The notes under the pieces were generated by a model. The model was given only the letters and a program-made list of their open reading frames with translations. It was not told where the DNA came from and did no database searches. Made by a program: the position numbers and the translations under genes. A stretch of DNA of 64,000 bases from Sphingomonas nostoxanthinifaciens (GTDB lineage Bacteria; Pseudomonadota; Alphaproteobacteria; Sphingomonadales; Sphingomonadaceae): contig NZ_CP082839.1 of assembly GCF_019930585.1 (NCBI RefSeq), forward strand, positions 2,662,001-2,726,000, read 5' to 3'. Shown here piece by piece: positions 9,363 through 16,519 of the stretch (position 1 is its first letter; each line of letters opens with the position of its first letter).

Positions 9363-10430
9363 ATGCGAATGGTCGACATTCTCCACCGCTGGACCGGCGG
9401 GTTCATCGGCGTCCTGCTCACCATGATGGGGCTGACCGGGGCGATCCTCGTCCATCGCCGCTTCTGGGTGATGCTGCCGCACGCGCACGACGCGCAGGAC
9501 CAGTCGACCGCCTTGCTCGCCGCCACCGCGCAGCGCCTGATGCAGGACGGTGCCACCCGCCCGAACTCGATCATCTTCGCGACCAAGGATTTCGGTCTCG
9601 ACCTGCTCGCCTTCAAGGGCGCGGGCGGCGCTTATGCCGATCAGTCGGGCGCGATCGTCACGCACTGGACGAGCCAGTGGCAGCGTCCCGAGCTCTGGCT
9701 GTTCGATCTGCATCATCATTTGCTGATCGGTGACGCCGGCGAGCGGGTCGTCGGCGTCGTCGGGTTGCTCGCGATCGCGTTCGTCGTCACGGGCGCCTTG
9801 CTGTGGTGGCAAACGCGCAAGACCTTCGCCTTCCGCCTGTTGCCCAAGCGAATGAGCCGCCCGGCGATCGTCCGCTGGCATCGCGATTTCGGCATCGTGC
9901 TCGCGCCGTTGCTGCTGCTGTCGTTCGTCACCGGCACGCTGATGGCCTTCCGCCCCTTCTCGGCGATCATGTTCGGCCCCGGCGCGCCGGCCGCGATCGC
10001 CGCGGCGCGCAAGATGACGCCCCCGCGTTATGTCCCCGCCAAGCAGGCCCTGCCGGCGCTCGATTGGGCGGCGATGGTCCGCCAGGCGCGCGCGCGCTTC
10101 CCCGAAGCCGAGGTCCGCAAGCTGCAGATGCCGATGGGCAAGAAGGGCGTCATCATCCTGCGCATGCGCCAGCCCGAGGAATGGCTGCCCGACGGCCGCA
10201 CCTTGGCATGGTTCGATCCCGCCGACGGGCGGATGATCGGCACGCAGGATTCGCGCATCCTGCCCGCGCAGGTGCGCGCCGAGAACATGCTGTTCCCGCT
10301 CCACACCGCCGGCGTGGGCGGCCTCGCCTATCGGCTGCTGATGACGCTGTCGGGTGTCTCGCTGATGCTGCTGGGCAGCCTGACGACATGGACCTTCTGG
10401 TTCAAGCGTCCCAAGCGCGTCGCTGCCTGA
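9363..10430 (+). CDS. PepSY-domain inner-membrane protein
   Basis: A 355-residue membrane protein with a transmembrane helix at residues 13-32, a periplasmic PepSY-like loop, a histidine cluster (DLHHHLL) before helix two at about 135-155, a third helix at 183-200 and a C-terminal helix near 325-345. This is the architecture of the PepSY-associated TM family, often encoded with siderophore receptors and thought to help reductive iron release or uptake. It follows the TonB receptor by 40 bases and is probably co-transcribed. GGGAG lies about ten bases upstream of ATG 9363; ATG 9369 is a close alternative. Confidence 0.88.
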   Translation: MRMVDILHRWTGGFIGVLLTMMGLTGAILVHRRFWVMLPHAHDAQDQSTALLAATAQRLMQDGATRPNSIIFATKDFGLDLLAFKGAGGAYADQSGAIVTHWTSQWQRPELWLFDLHHHLLIGDAGERVVGVVGLLAIAFVVTGALLWWQTRKTFAFRLLPKRMSRPAIVRWHRDFGIVLAPLLLLSFVTGTLMAFRPFSAIMFGPGAPAAIAAARKMTPPRYVPAKQALPALDWAAMVRQARARFPEAEVRKLQMPMGKKGVIILRMRQPEEWLPDGRTLAWFDPADGRMIGTQDSRILPAQVRAENMLFPLHTAGVGGLAYRLLMTLSGVSLMLLGSLTTWTFWFKRPKRVAA

Positions 10431-10442
10431 CATGAGCGTCCG

Positions 10443-10468
10443 AGGCGGGGCCGGCGCTGGCCCCGCCT
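10443..10468. terminator. Bidirectional stem-loop between convergent genes
   Basis: AGGCGGGGCC and GGCCCCGCCT form a perfect 10-bp stem around a 6-base loop, between the end of the PepSY gene (plus) and the end of the siderophore receptor (minus). There is no clear T-run, so it may act as a stability hairpin as much as a true terminator. Confidence 0.55.
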
Positions 10469-10493
10469 GGTCGCATCATCCGCCGGTGTGCCG

Positions 10494-12692
10494 TCAGAAC
10501 AGTTTGACGGCGCCGCTGACGTAGAAGGTGCGGCCCGGCCCGGGAAGGGCACCGGCGCCGACGCCCGCCGCCTGGGTCCAGTTCACCTTGTCGAGGATGT
10601 TCTGGACGCCGCCGCGGAAGGTCCAGCGGCCGTGGATCAGCGCGCCCGACGCATCGACCAGGGTCGCGCTCGGCAGCGTGCGGGTCTGCGCGGCGTCGGC
10701 AAAATAGGCGCTCTTGTAGCGCGCACCCGCCGACAGCTGGAGCGTGCCGAGGTCCTCGGGCAAGCCGATGTCATAGTTGGTCCAGACGTTGCCGATCCGC
10801 TTCGGCACGTTCTGCACGTGATTGCCGACCAGAGCGGGCGACTGCGGATAGTCGGTGATCCGCGCATTCTGCAGCGTGAAGTTGCCGGTGATCGTCCACG
10901 ACCGCAACGGGCGCAGGTTGATATCGCTTTCCCAACCCTTGGTGCGATACGAATAGACCTGCGCGGTGCTGAGGTTGCCGGTGCCGTTCGGGTCCGGCAC
11001 GGCGAGGATGACGAACACGTTGTCGCGCTTGGTCTTGAAGATCGACGACGTCACGGTCAGCCAGGTGGCGGGCGTGAAGCGCAGCCCCGCCTCCAGCTGG
11101 GTGCCCTTGTCGGGCGTCTGGCCGATGCTCTGCGTCTCCTCGGTGTTGAACAACGGGTTGGTCGAGCTGGAATAGCCGCCGAAGACCGAGAGCGCGTCGA
11201 CCAATTGATAGACCGCGCCGACGTCCCACGACACCGGATGATCCTTGCGATCGACCGGAACGCCCGGCACGAACGCACAGGCGGTGGCGGCGGGCGGCGA
11301 GCAGACATGCTGCGAGCTGGGATTGAGCGGGATGATCGTCCGCCCCTCGGCCGAGGTCTCGAACCAGTTCTGGCGCACCGAAAGACGCAGCTTCAGCCGG
11401 TGGGTCAGGTCGATCTGGCCGACGCCGTAGACGCCGTAGAAGCGCCCCTCCAGCTTCGCATTGTTGCAGCCGTGCGTGGCGTTGCACAGGAAGCTGAGCG
11501 ACGACAGGCTCGTCTCGGGCGTCACCGGCGCATAGATGTTGGCGATGTTGGGCAGATCGGCGGTGCTGCGCACCGACGTCGCGTCGATCTTGCGCGCCTC
11601 GGCGCCCACCAGCAGCATCACCGGCATCGAGCCCGCATCGAAATGCCAGGTGGGCTCGGCCTGGAAGACGAAATCGTGGATGTTGTCGGTCTGCGCGCGA
11701 AGCTGCCGCGCCGTGAGCGAATAGGTGCTGCCGTTGCGCGTCAAAGTGCCGCCGACGTTGCGCGCGAGATCGACGTCGCGATCGGTATAAGCGGTGCGCA
11801 CGTTCACCGTCAGCGTATCGTTCACCGCCCACGCATCGCTCAGCGCCACGCGCTTGATCGATTGGTTGGCGAAGGCGAACGGCGAATAATAGCGGTTTTC
11901 CGGGTTCACCGGCGCGGGCAGGCCGGTGCCCGTGGGCGGCGTGAATGGCACGCCCACCGCATCCGGCGTCGCGGCCAGATCGTGATATTCCAGCCGCAGG
12001 ATGATAGTGTGGTTGGTCGGCCGGAAGGCGAGGCTGCCATAGACTTCGGCGGTCGAGTTGCGCTGCCCGCGATAGCCGTCGGTGTTCATATATTCGCCGT
12101 CGATCCGCGCGGAGACGGTCGAGGACAGCGGCACGTTGAGCGACACGCTCGAGGTGGTGGTGTCGAACGAGCCATATTGCTCGCTGACCGAGCCCGACAA
12201 CGTGCCGTTCGGCTGGTAGCGGACGAGGTTGATCGAGCCACCCGTCTGCGCCGCGCCGAGCAATGCCGAGCCCGGCCCCTTCAGCACCTCGACCCGCTCA
12301 ACGCCGGTCAGCGAGTGGATATACCCGCCGACGTCGGAGGTCGTGTCGGGCAGGCCGTCGGTCAGGAAGGATACGGGCAGGCCGCGCACCGAGAAGCGAT
12401 CGTAGAAGCCGAACGCCATGTTGCCGCCCTCGCTCAGCCCGCTGACGTTGCGGATCACGTCCTTGAGCAGGACGCCGCCCTGCTGCTCGATCAGCTCGTG
12501 CGGGATCACCTGGATGCTGCGCGGCAGATCGGCGAGCGGCGTGCCGGTCTTGTCCAAGGTCGGCGCCTCGTCCAGCGGCGTCGTCGTCACCCCGGTCACG
12601 ACGATCGTACGGACCGGCTCCTCCGCCAGGGCCGGCGTAAAGGCCAGGGCCGCCGGCGCGACCGCGCACGCCAGCTTCGTAAGTGCTTTCAT
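10494..12692 (-). CDS. TonB-dependent siderophore receptor
   Basis: Outer-membrane receptor of 732 residues with a signal peptide (MKALTKLACAVAPAALAF then an Ala-Leu-Ala site). The plug includes LADLPRSIQVIPHELI, LKDVIRNVSGLS, FSVRGLP and VERVEVLKGPGSALLG, the series typical of FhuA/FhuE/FpvA-type siderophore receptors. The beta-barrel ends in a terminal Phe. The substrate is probably a ferric hydroxamate or similar chelate, but the exact one cannot be read. The ATG at 12692 has AAGGGG seven bases upstream; upstream in-frame codons lack a ribosome site. No Fur box was recognised upstream. It is convergent with the PepSY gene and transcribed alone. Confidence 0.92.
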   Translation of the reverse strand: MKALTKLACAVAPAALAFTPALAEEPVRTIVVTGVTTTPLDEAPTLDKTGTPLADLPRSIQVIPHELIEQQGGVLLKDVIRNVSGLSEGGNMAFGFYDRFSVRGLPVSFLTDGLPDTTSDVGGYIHSLTGVERVEVLKGPGSALLGAAQTGGSINLVRYQPNGTLSGSVSEQYGSFDTTTSSVSLNVPLSSTVSARIDGEYMNTDGYRGQRNSTAEVYGSLAFRPTNHTIILRLEYHDLAATPDAVGVPFTPPTGTGLPAPVNPENRYYSPFAFANQSIKRVALSDAWAVNDTLTVNVRTAYTDRDVDLARNVGGTLTRNGSTYSLTARQLRAQTDNIHDFVFQAEPTWHFDAGSMPVMLLVGAEARKIDATSVRSTADLPNIANIYAPVTPETSLSSLSFLCNATHGCNNAKLEGRFYGVYGVGQIDLTHRLKLRLSVRQNWFETSAEGRTIIPLNPSSQHVCSPPAATACAFVPGVPVDRKDHPVSWDVGAVYQLVDALSVFGGYSSSTNPLFNTEETQSIGQTPDKGTQLEAGLRFTPATWLTVTSSIFKTKRDNVFVILAVPDPNGTGNLSTAQVYSYRTKGWESDINLRPLRSWTITGNFTLQNARITDYPQSPALVGNHVQNVPKRIGNVWTNYDIGLPEDLGTLQLSAGARYKSAYFADAAQTRTLPSATLVDASGALIHGRWTFRGGVQNILDKVNWTQAAGVGAGALPGPGRTFYVSGAVKLF

Positions 12693-12977
12693 TGATACCC
12701 CTTTTGGTATGCGACGCACCCATTCGATCCGCACGCCCGTCATTCGTTATGATCGGGCGCGGGCCTGCGGGGCTGCCCTGTATTCGGGCTCTTCCCGCCG
12801 GACGTCAAATCGTATCCGAAATCGAAAATGCGGGGAAACGGCGGCGGGGATTGTCGATGCTGGGCTGGGATCGATCTTCAGCCGGCCGGGGCGCGTCATG
12901 TTCGCGCGCGATATCAATACTGTTCAGGCGCCTGCATCGGGCAGAACGCCGGCGCGCTTCATTGCGCCAGAAGGTGA
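12693..12977. other. Intergenic stretch upstream of siderophore receptor
   Basis: About 285 bases without a supportable gene, holding the receptor's promoter region. The only structure noted is a short inverted repeat, ATACC-N6-GGTAT (12695-12710), overlapping the receptor's ribosome-binding site. No Fur-like box was found. Confidence 0.5.
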
Positions 12978-13002
12978 TTAGCCCCCGCCGAGCGGGGGCT
13001 AA
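12978..13002. terminator. Perfect 11-bp hairpin after the CsbD-like gene
   Basis: TTAGCCCCCGC and GCGGGGGCTAA form an uninterrupted 11-bp stem with a 3-base loop, starting 8 bases beyond the stop at 13011 on the minus strand. It is the probable transcript end for the catalase-led operon or for the small stress gene. A U-run is lacking, so termination efficiency is uncertain. Confidence 0.65.
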
Positions 13003-13010
13003 TATTCGAA

Positions 13011-13199
13011 TCAGCTATCGGAATGGCCGGTGCCGGGCACGGTGACCTTCGGCGCCTTGCCGTCTTCGATGCGACCTTCGTTGCGGAGATCGCGTCCTTC
13101 CCGGGCCTTTTCCTGGCTGGCCGGCGACTTGCCATGCTCGAAGGCTTCTTCCTTCACGAACCCGGCAGCTTCCTTGATCTCACCTTTGATGCTCATCAT
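13011..13199 (-). CDS. Small hydrophilic CsbD-like stress protein
   Basis: A 62-residue protein, highly charged and lacking hydrophobic segments. The start (SIKGEIKEAAGFVKEEA) resembles the repeated lysine/glutamate/alanine pattern of CsbD-type general-stress proteins; the C-terminus is Gly/Pro-rich. The start is supported by a strong AAAGGAGACC Shine-Dalgarno directly before two successive ATG codons. It lies 50 bases after the methyltransferase at the end of the catalase operon, so it may share that transcript or have its own promoter. CsbD assignment rests on composition and the N-terminal pattern only; molecular function is unknown. Confidence 0.72.
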   Translation of the reverse strand: MMSIKGEIKEAAGFVKEEAFEHGKSPASQEKAREGRDLRNEGRIEDGKAPKVTVPGTGHSDS

Positions 13200-13214
13200 G
13201 GTCTCCTTTGAACG

Positions 13215-13247
13215 GGTCGAAATTCTCGACCTTGTTCAAGCGCTTGA
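13215..13247. promoter_or_regulatory. Two small palindromes before the CsbD-like gene
   Basis: GGTCGA-N5-TCGACC (13215-13231) and the perfect 12-mer TCAAGCGCTTGA (13236-13247) sit in the 50-base gap between the methyltransferase stop and the start of the small stress gene. They could be operator sites or RNA hairpins; nothing beyond symmetry supports either. Confidence 0.25.
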
Positions 13248-13249
13248 GA

Positions 13250-13846
13250 TCATGATTGGGTCCGCGCGCCATTCTGGCGGCGACATGTCGCGACCGCCCA
13301 TCGCCCCGTCTTCAAGACCGGGCCACACTGCCAGCGCACGCCGGTCTGGCGCAAAAACCGATCGTGGATTCCATCGGCATGCTGCGCGAAATCGTAGAAG
13401 GTGATGCGGTGGTGCGCGAGGACCAGCGTGCCGCCGACCCGCAGAACCGCGGCGACCTGCTCGGCCAGCCGCTGCATGGCGCGCGCATCGAGATAGTAGA
13501 GCAGCTCGGCGATCACGATCGCGTCATAGGCGGCCCGCGGCGGCCGTGCGGGCACGACCAATCGCATCGCACGTGCGCCGCGAGCGCCGACGATCGCCCG
13601 TTCGACCAAGGCCGTGCCCTCGCCCGTGGCCTCGGTCGCGTCGAGCCGCAGCGCATGGCGGGCCAGAGAGCGGCTATTCGATCCGTTTCCGGCGCCGAGC
13701 TCGAGCAGGCGGCCCACGGGGCCGGGCGGCAGGCCGTGCAGGATCGCGCGTCGCTTGAGCGCCTCATCCGGATCGGTCCACGTCGACCACGGATCGTGAT
13801 CGCCCGCAAACTTGTCGGCGAAACCCGCCAGCGCGATCGGATTCAT
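13250..13846 (-). CDS. NodS-like class I SAM-dependent methyltransferase
   Basis: A 198-residue methyltransferase. Motif I is LLELGAGNGSNSRSLARH near residues 47-64, followed by an acidic residue (LDATEATGEG) and YDAIVIAELLYYLDARAM, a pattern shared with NodS-like N-methyltransferases that act after a deacetylase in Nod-factor synthesis. It is the last of five genes in the catalase operon. Its ATG (13846) overlaps the PIG-L stop as ATGA, so translation is probably coupled. In some genomes PIG-L and a class I methyltransferase are fused in one protein, which supports a shared pathway. The substrate is unknown; N- or O-methylation of a deacetylated amino-sugar product is inference. Confidence 0.85.
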   Translation of the reverse strand: MNPIALAGFADKFAGDHDPWSTWTDPDEALKRRAILHGLPPGPVGRLLELGAGNGSNSRSLARHALRLDATEATGEGTALVERAIVGARGARAMRLVVPARPPRAAYDAIVIAELLYYLDARAMQRLAEQVAAVLRVGGTLVLAHHRITFYDFAQHADGIHDRFLRQTGVRWQCGPVLKTGRWAVATCRRQNGARTQS

Positions 13847-14499
13847 GCGCGCACCGCAAAGCATTCCTGCGGGCGGACGAAAGCGCGCAGATGACGGTGC
13901 GTCATCGCGAAGCCGGCCTGGGCATCGGCGATGATCCCGGTCTGCGTACGATAGCCGCGCACGATACGGCGCTTCGCGGCCAGCGCTCGGCCGTCCAGTG
14001 GCACCCGGCAGCGGCGCGGGCCGCGCGCGGCGCCCTCGGGCCAGACGTGATAGCCAAGCCGCCACTCGCCCCGACGCCGAATGGCCGCCAACGCCGCGGC
14101 CACCGCAGCATGATCCGCATGCGCATCGGCCACGTCCGGGCCGGCGATCAGGTCGGGCGGCCGGCGGCGGTGCAATGCGCGCAGGATCGTCGCTCGCAGT
14201 CGCCGGGGATCGTCCGAGAGCTGGCCGTCGGGCAGATCGAGAAAGCGGACAGATCGCCCGGACAGACCCAGCCCGCGCATCGCCTGCAGCGTTTCGCGCC
14301 GGCGCGCGCGCACCAGCCGCTGGCGCGGCCATGTGATGCTGCCGGGATGCGATGCGCCGCCGTCACTCACGACGATCACCTCGACCACAGCGCCTGCGCG
14401 CCGCAATCGCGACATCAGGCCCCATGCGCCGATCGCCTCGTCATCGGGATGCGGGGCGACGACCAGCACGCGTCGCGCCGAAAGCGGATCGTTCCTCAC
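13843..14499 (-). CDS. PIG-L family (LmbE-like) N-acetylglucosaminyl deacetylase
   Basis: A 218-residue zinc-dependent deacetylase of the PIG-L/LmbE fold. The metal motif HPDDE is at residues 17-21, and a later HADH provides the third histidine. Family members remove acetyl from GlcNAc-containing conjugates (MshB in mycothiol, BshB in bacillithiol, PIG-L in GPI anchors). The start is GTG at 14499, overlapping the stop of the preceding gene as GTGA; the stop overlaps the methyltransferase ATG. It lacks a signal peptide and should be cytoplasmic. Position between a glycosyltransferase and a methyltransferase suggests it deacetylates a sugar conjugate made by the operon, but the substrate is not deducible. 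Confidence 0.9.
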   Translation of the reverse strand: MRNDPLSARRVLVVAPHPDDEAIGAWGLMSRLRRAGAVVEVIVVSDGGASHPGSITWPRQRLVRARRRETLQAMRGLGLSGRSVRFLDLPDGQLSDDPRRLRATILRALHRRRPPDLIAGPDVADAHADHAAVAAALAAIRRRGEWRLGYHVWPEGAARGPRRCRVPLDGRALAAKRRIVRGYRTQTGIIADAQAGFAMTHRHLRAFVRPQECFAVRA

Positions 14500-15479
14500 A
14501 GCGTGGGCGTCAGGATGTTCGCGGCGACCGCGCCGCCGACGCGCGCGCGCTGCGCGTCCGGCCCCGGCTGGCGGAGATAGACCGCGAGATCGGCAAGCGT
14601 CGCCGCCAGTGGATGGTCGACGAACATCGCCTGCACCCCGACCGCCGCCTGCGCGATCGTCAGAGCACGTTCGCCCGCTTCATAAACCGCGACGCGAGCC
14701 GCGGCCACGCGGGCGAGCGTGCCGACGATATCGTCCGCGCGCCAGGATCGCGCGGCCGCCGCGACCGCATCGGCGGCCGATTGAGCCGCAAGGTAAAGCT
14801 GCGCAAGCCGCGCGGACTGGTGCGGGTCGGCCACACGATCCTGCGCGACCAGATGATCGCGCACCTGATCGACGATCGCGGCGATGCCGCCGGCCTGCAC
14901 CGCCGCGAACCGGATCGCGCCGCCACCGAACCACGGCTCGCGAACATAATCGCCCGGTACGCCGATCAGCGCGTCGGCATCGACCGTCTGATCCGTCCAG
15001 CGGACGATATGCGTCTCGGACCGCTGCATGCCGGTCACGCGCCACCAGGTCCGGTCGATGATCGGCGCGACACGATCGAGATCGATCAGGATCAGCTGAC
15101 GCTGTCCCTCGACGTCGACGGACACGATCGCGTGGGAAAGAACGCCCGCGCCCGACGCGAACGCCTTGGCACCGTCCAGCCGGCCGTCGCATAAAAGCAG
15201 CGGATCGCCGGGCTGATCGGCATTCCACACGCCAAATGCGGCACCGCGACGGGCCGCGTCCTGCGCATCGCGCGCCTGCCCCGGCGTGCCATAGCGCGCG
15301 ATGATCTGGAGCGCGTCGACATGCCCCTCGAACACGCGCCCCAGCGGCAGATCGCGTCGCCCGACCCAATGGAGCAGGCGCAACAGCTCCAGCAGGGCAG
15401 CGGCGTCCTTGGGGTCGGCCAGGTCGTCCAGTCGCGCGGTGAGCGCCGCGATATCGGCGCGTTCGAGCGGCGGGTTCAC
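14496..15479 (-). CDS. Short acyl-CoA dehydrogenase-like flavoprotein
   Basis: A 327-residue protein with the layout of the acyl-CoA dehydrogenase superfamily: an alpha-helical N-terminus, a middle beta-domain (FGVWNADQPGD through LIGVPGDYV) and a C-terminal helical bundle rich in Ala. It is shorter than the usual 380 or so residues, and neither the typical W-x-TE substrate/flavin motif nor a clear catalytic glutamate is evident, so it may be a divergent oxidase/monooxygenase or a non-canonical dehydrogenase. Start GTG 15479 overlaps the glycosyltransferase stop (GTGA). If reoxidised by oxygen it would yield peroxide, giving one reason for a catalase in the same operon; that is inference. Confidence 0.75.
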   Translation of the reverse strand: MNPPLERADIAALTARLDDLADPKDAAALLELLRLLHWVGRRDLPLGRVFEGHVDALQIIARYGTPGQARDAQDAARRGAAFGVWNADQPGDPLLLCDGRLDGAKAFASGAGVLSHAIVSVDVEGQRQLILIDLDRVAPIIDRTWWRVTGMQRSETHIVRWTDQTVDADALIGVPGDYVREPWFGGGAIRFAAVQAGGIAAIVDQVRDHLVAQDRVADPHQSARLAQLYLAAQSAADAVAAAARSWRADDIVGTLARVAAARVAVYEAGERALTIAQAAVGVQAMFVDHPLAATLADLAVYLRQPGPDAQRARVGGAVAANILTPTL

Positions 15480-16519
15480 GCCGCGCCGACCAAGTCGAAT
15501 TGCTCGAACCCCGCGAGCAGCGCCTCGGCATGGGCGAGACTGACGGTGCGAAGGCCGCCCGGTGGCGCACCGACGATCCGGGCCGCAAACGCCTCGTCAT
15601 TGACGCACTCGGCCGCGACCTGCTCGACCTCGGCGATCGGCAGGCCGAGCGCGATACCGAGCGACCGCACCTCCCCTGCCGCATAAGCCGCGCGCGCCGC
15701 CGCCTGCATCCGGAAGCGCCACGCTTCGTCGTCGGGATGCGCGACCTCGGGCAGGCCGATGGCCTGATCGAATGCCGCCAGCGCCGTGGCAAAGCCGCGA
15801 TCGGCCCGACCGATCCGCCGGCTGGAGGTGCGCACGACCACGTCGGCGTCGCGGCGGATGCGATAGCCTGCCCGCGCGGCGGCATCCGCGACCGCCGCAT
15901 CCTCGCCGTTCGCGAGCGGCCGGAAGCCATCGAGCGCACGATAGACCTCAGCGCTGAATGCAAGGCTCGCCCCGCTCGTCCAGTGGTGCGTCCGGTCGGC
16001 CTCCCATGGCACCGGATCGATCATGCGGCGAACCTCGTGCAGCCGGTCGAGATAGGTGCCGATCCGGTCGAGCATATCCCGCGTCCGCGCATCCGGCCGG
16101 ACGATCCGGCCGGCGACGACGTCGCCATGCGTAAGCGCGGCGACATTGGCGGCGACCCAATCCGGTGCCGGCTCGCTGTCGGCGTCGGTCGTCAGCAGGA
16201 TGCCATCGCGGCACGCCGCCGATGCGAGCGTCATGGCGCGGCGACGCGCCGCGCCCGCATTGGGTGGCCCACCGGCGTGACAGCACTCGCCGATGACAGG
16301 GAACGGAAGATCGGCCGCCATGCGTTCGACCAGCGCGCTGCTGCCATCGTCGCAATTGTCGAAGAACAGGCAGAGTGTGAAGCGCGGATTGCCCCGCTGC
16401 GCCGCCAGCGCCCCGAGCAGGCGCGGGAGCCGGACAGCTTCGTTGCGCACCGGCACGCCGATGGCGACCGACGCGCCGTCCGGCTCCCCAAGCGACAATG
16501 CCAGGTTCCGCGCCAGCAT
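15476..16519 (-). CDS. Family 2 glycosyltransferase
   Basis: A 347-residue cytoplasmic glycosyltransferase. The GT-A core shows IGVPVRNEAVRLPRLL near residues 19-34, the nucleotide-sugar motif TTDADSEP, and a later GEDAAVADAA acceptor-side acidic region. About 100 C-terminal residues form an extra helical segment with no recognised domain. The ATG at 16519 shares one base with the catalase stop (TGATG), so expression follows the catalase; a longer frame upstream would run inside the catalase gene and was not chosen. Donor and acceptor are unknown. Together with PIG-L it probably builds and then deacetylates a small sugar conjugate rather than a polymer, since no flippase is nearby. Confidence 0.87.
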   Translation of the reverse strand: MLARNLALSLGEPDGASVAIGVPVRNEAVRLPRLLGALAAQRGNPRFTLCLFFDNCDDGSSALVERMAADLPFPVIGECCHAGGPPNAGAARRRAMTLASAACRDGILLTTDADSEPAPDWVAANVAALTHGDVVAGRIVRPDARTRDMLDRIGTYLDRLHEVRRMIDPVPWEADRTHHWTSGASLAFSAEVYRALDGFRPLANGEDAAVADAAARAGYRIRRDADVVVRTSSRRIGRADRGFATALAAFDQAIGLPEVAHPDDEAWRFRMQAAARAAYAAGEVRSLGIALGLPIAEVEQVAAECVNDEAFAARIVGAPPGGLRTVSLAHAEALLAGFEQFDLVGAA

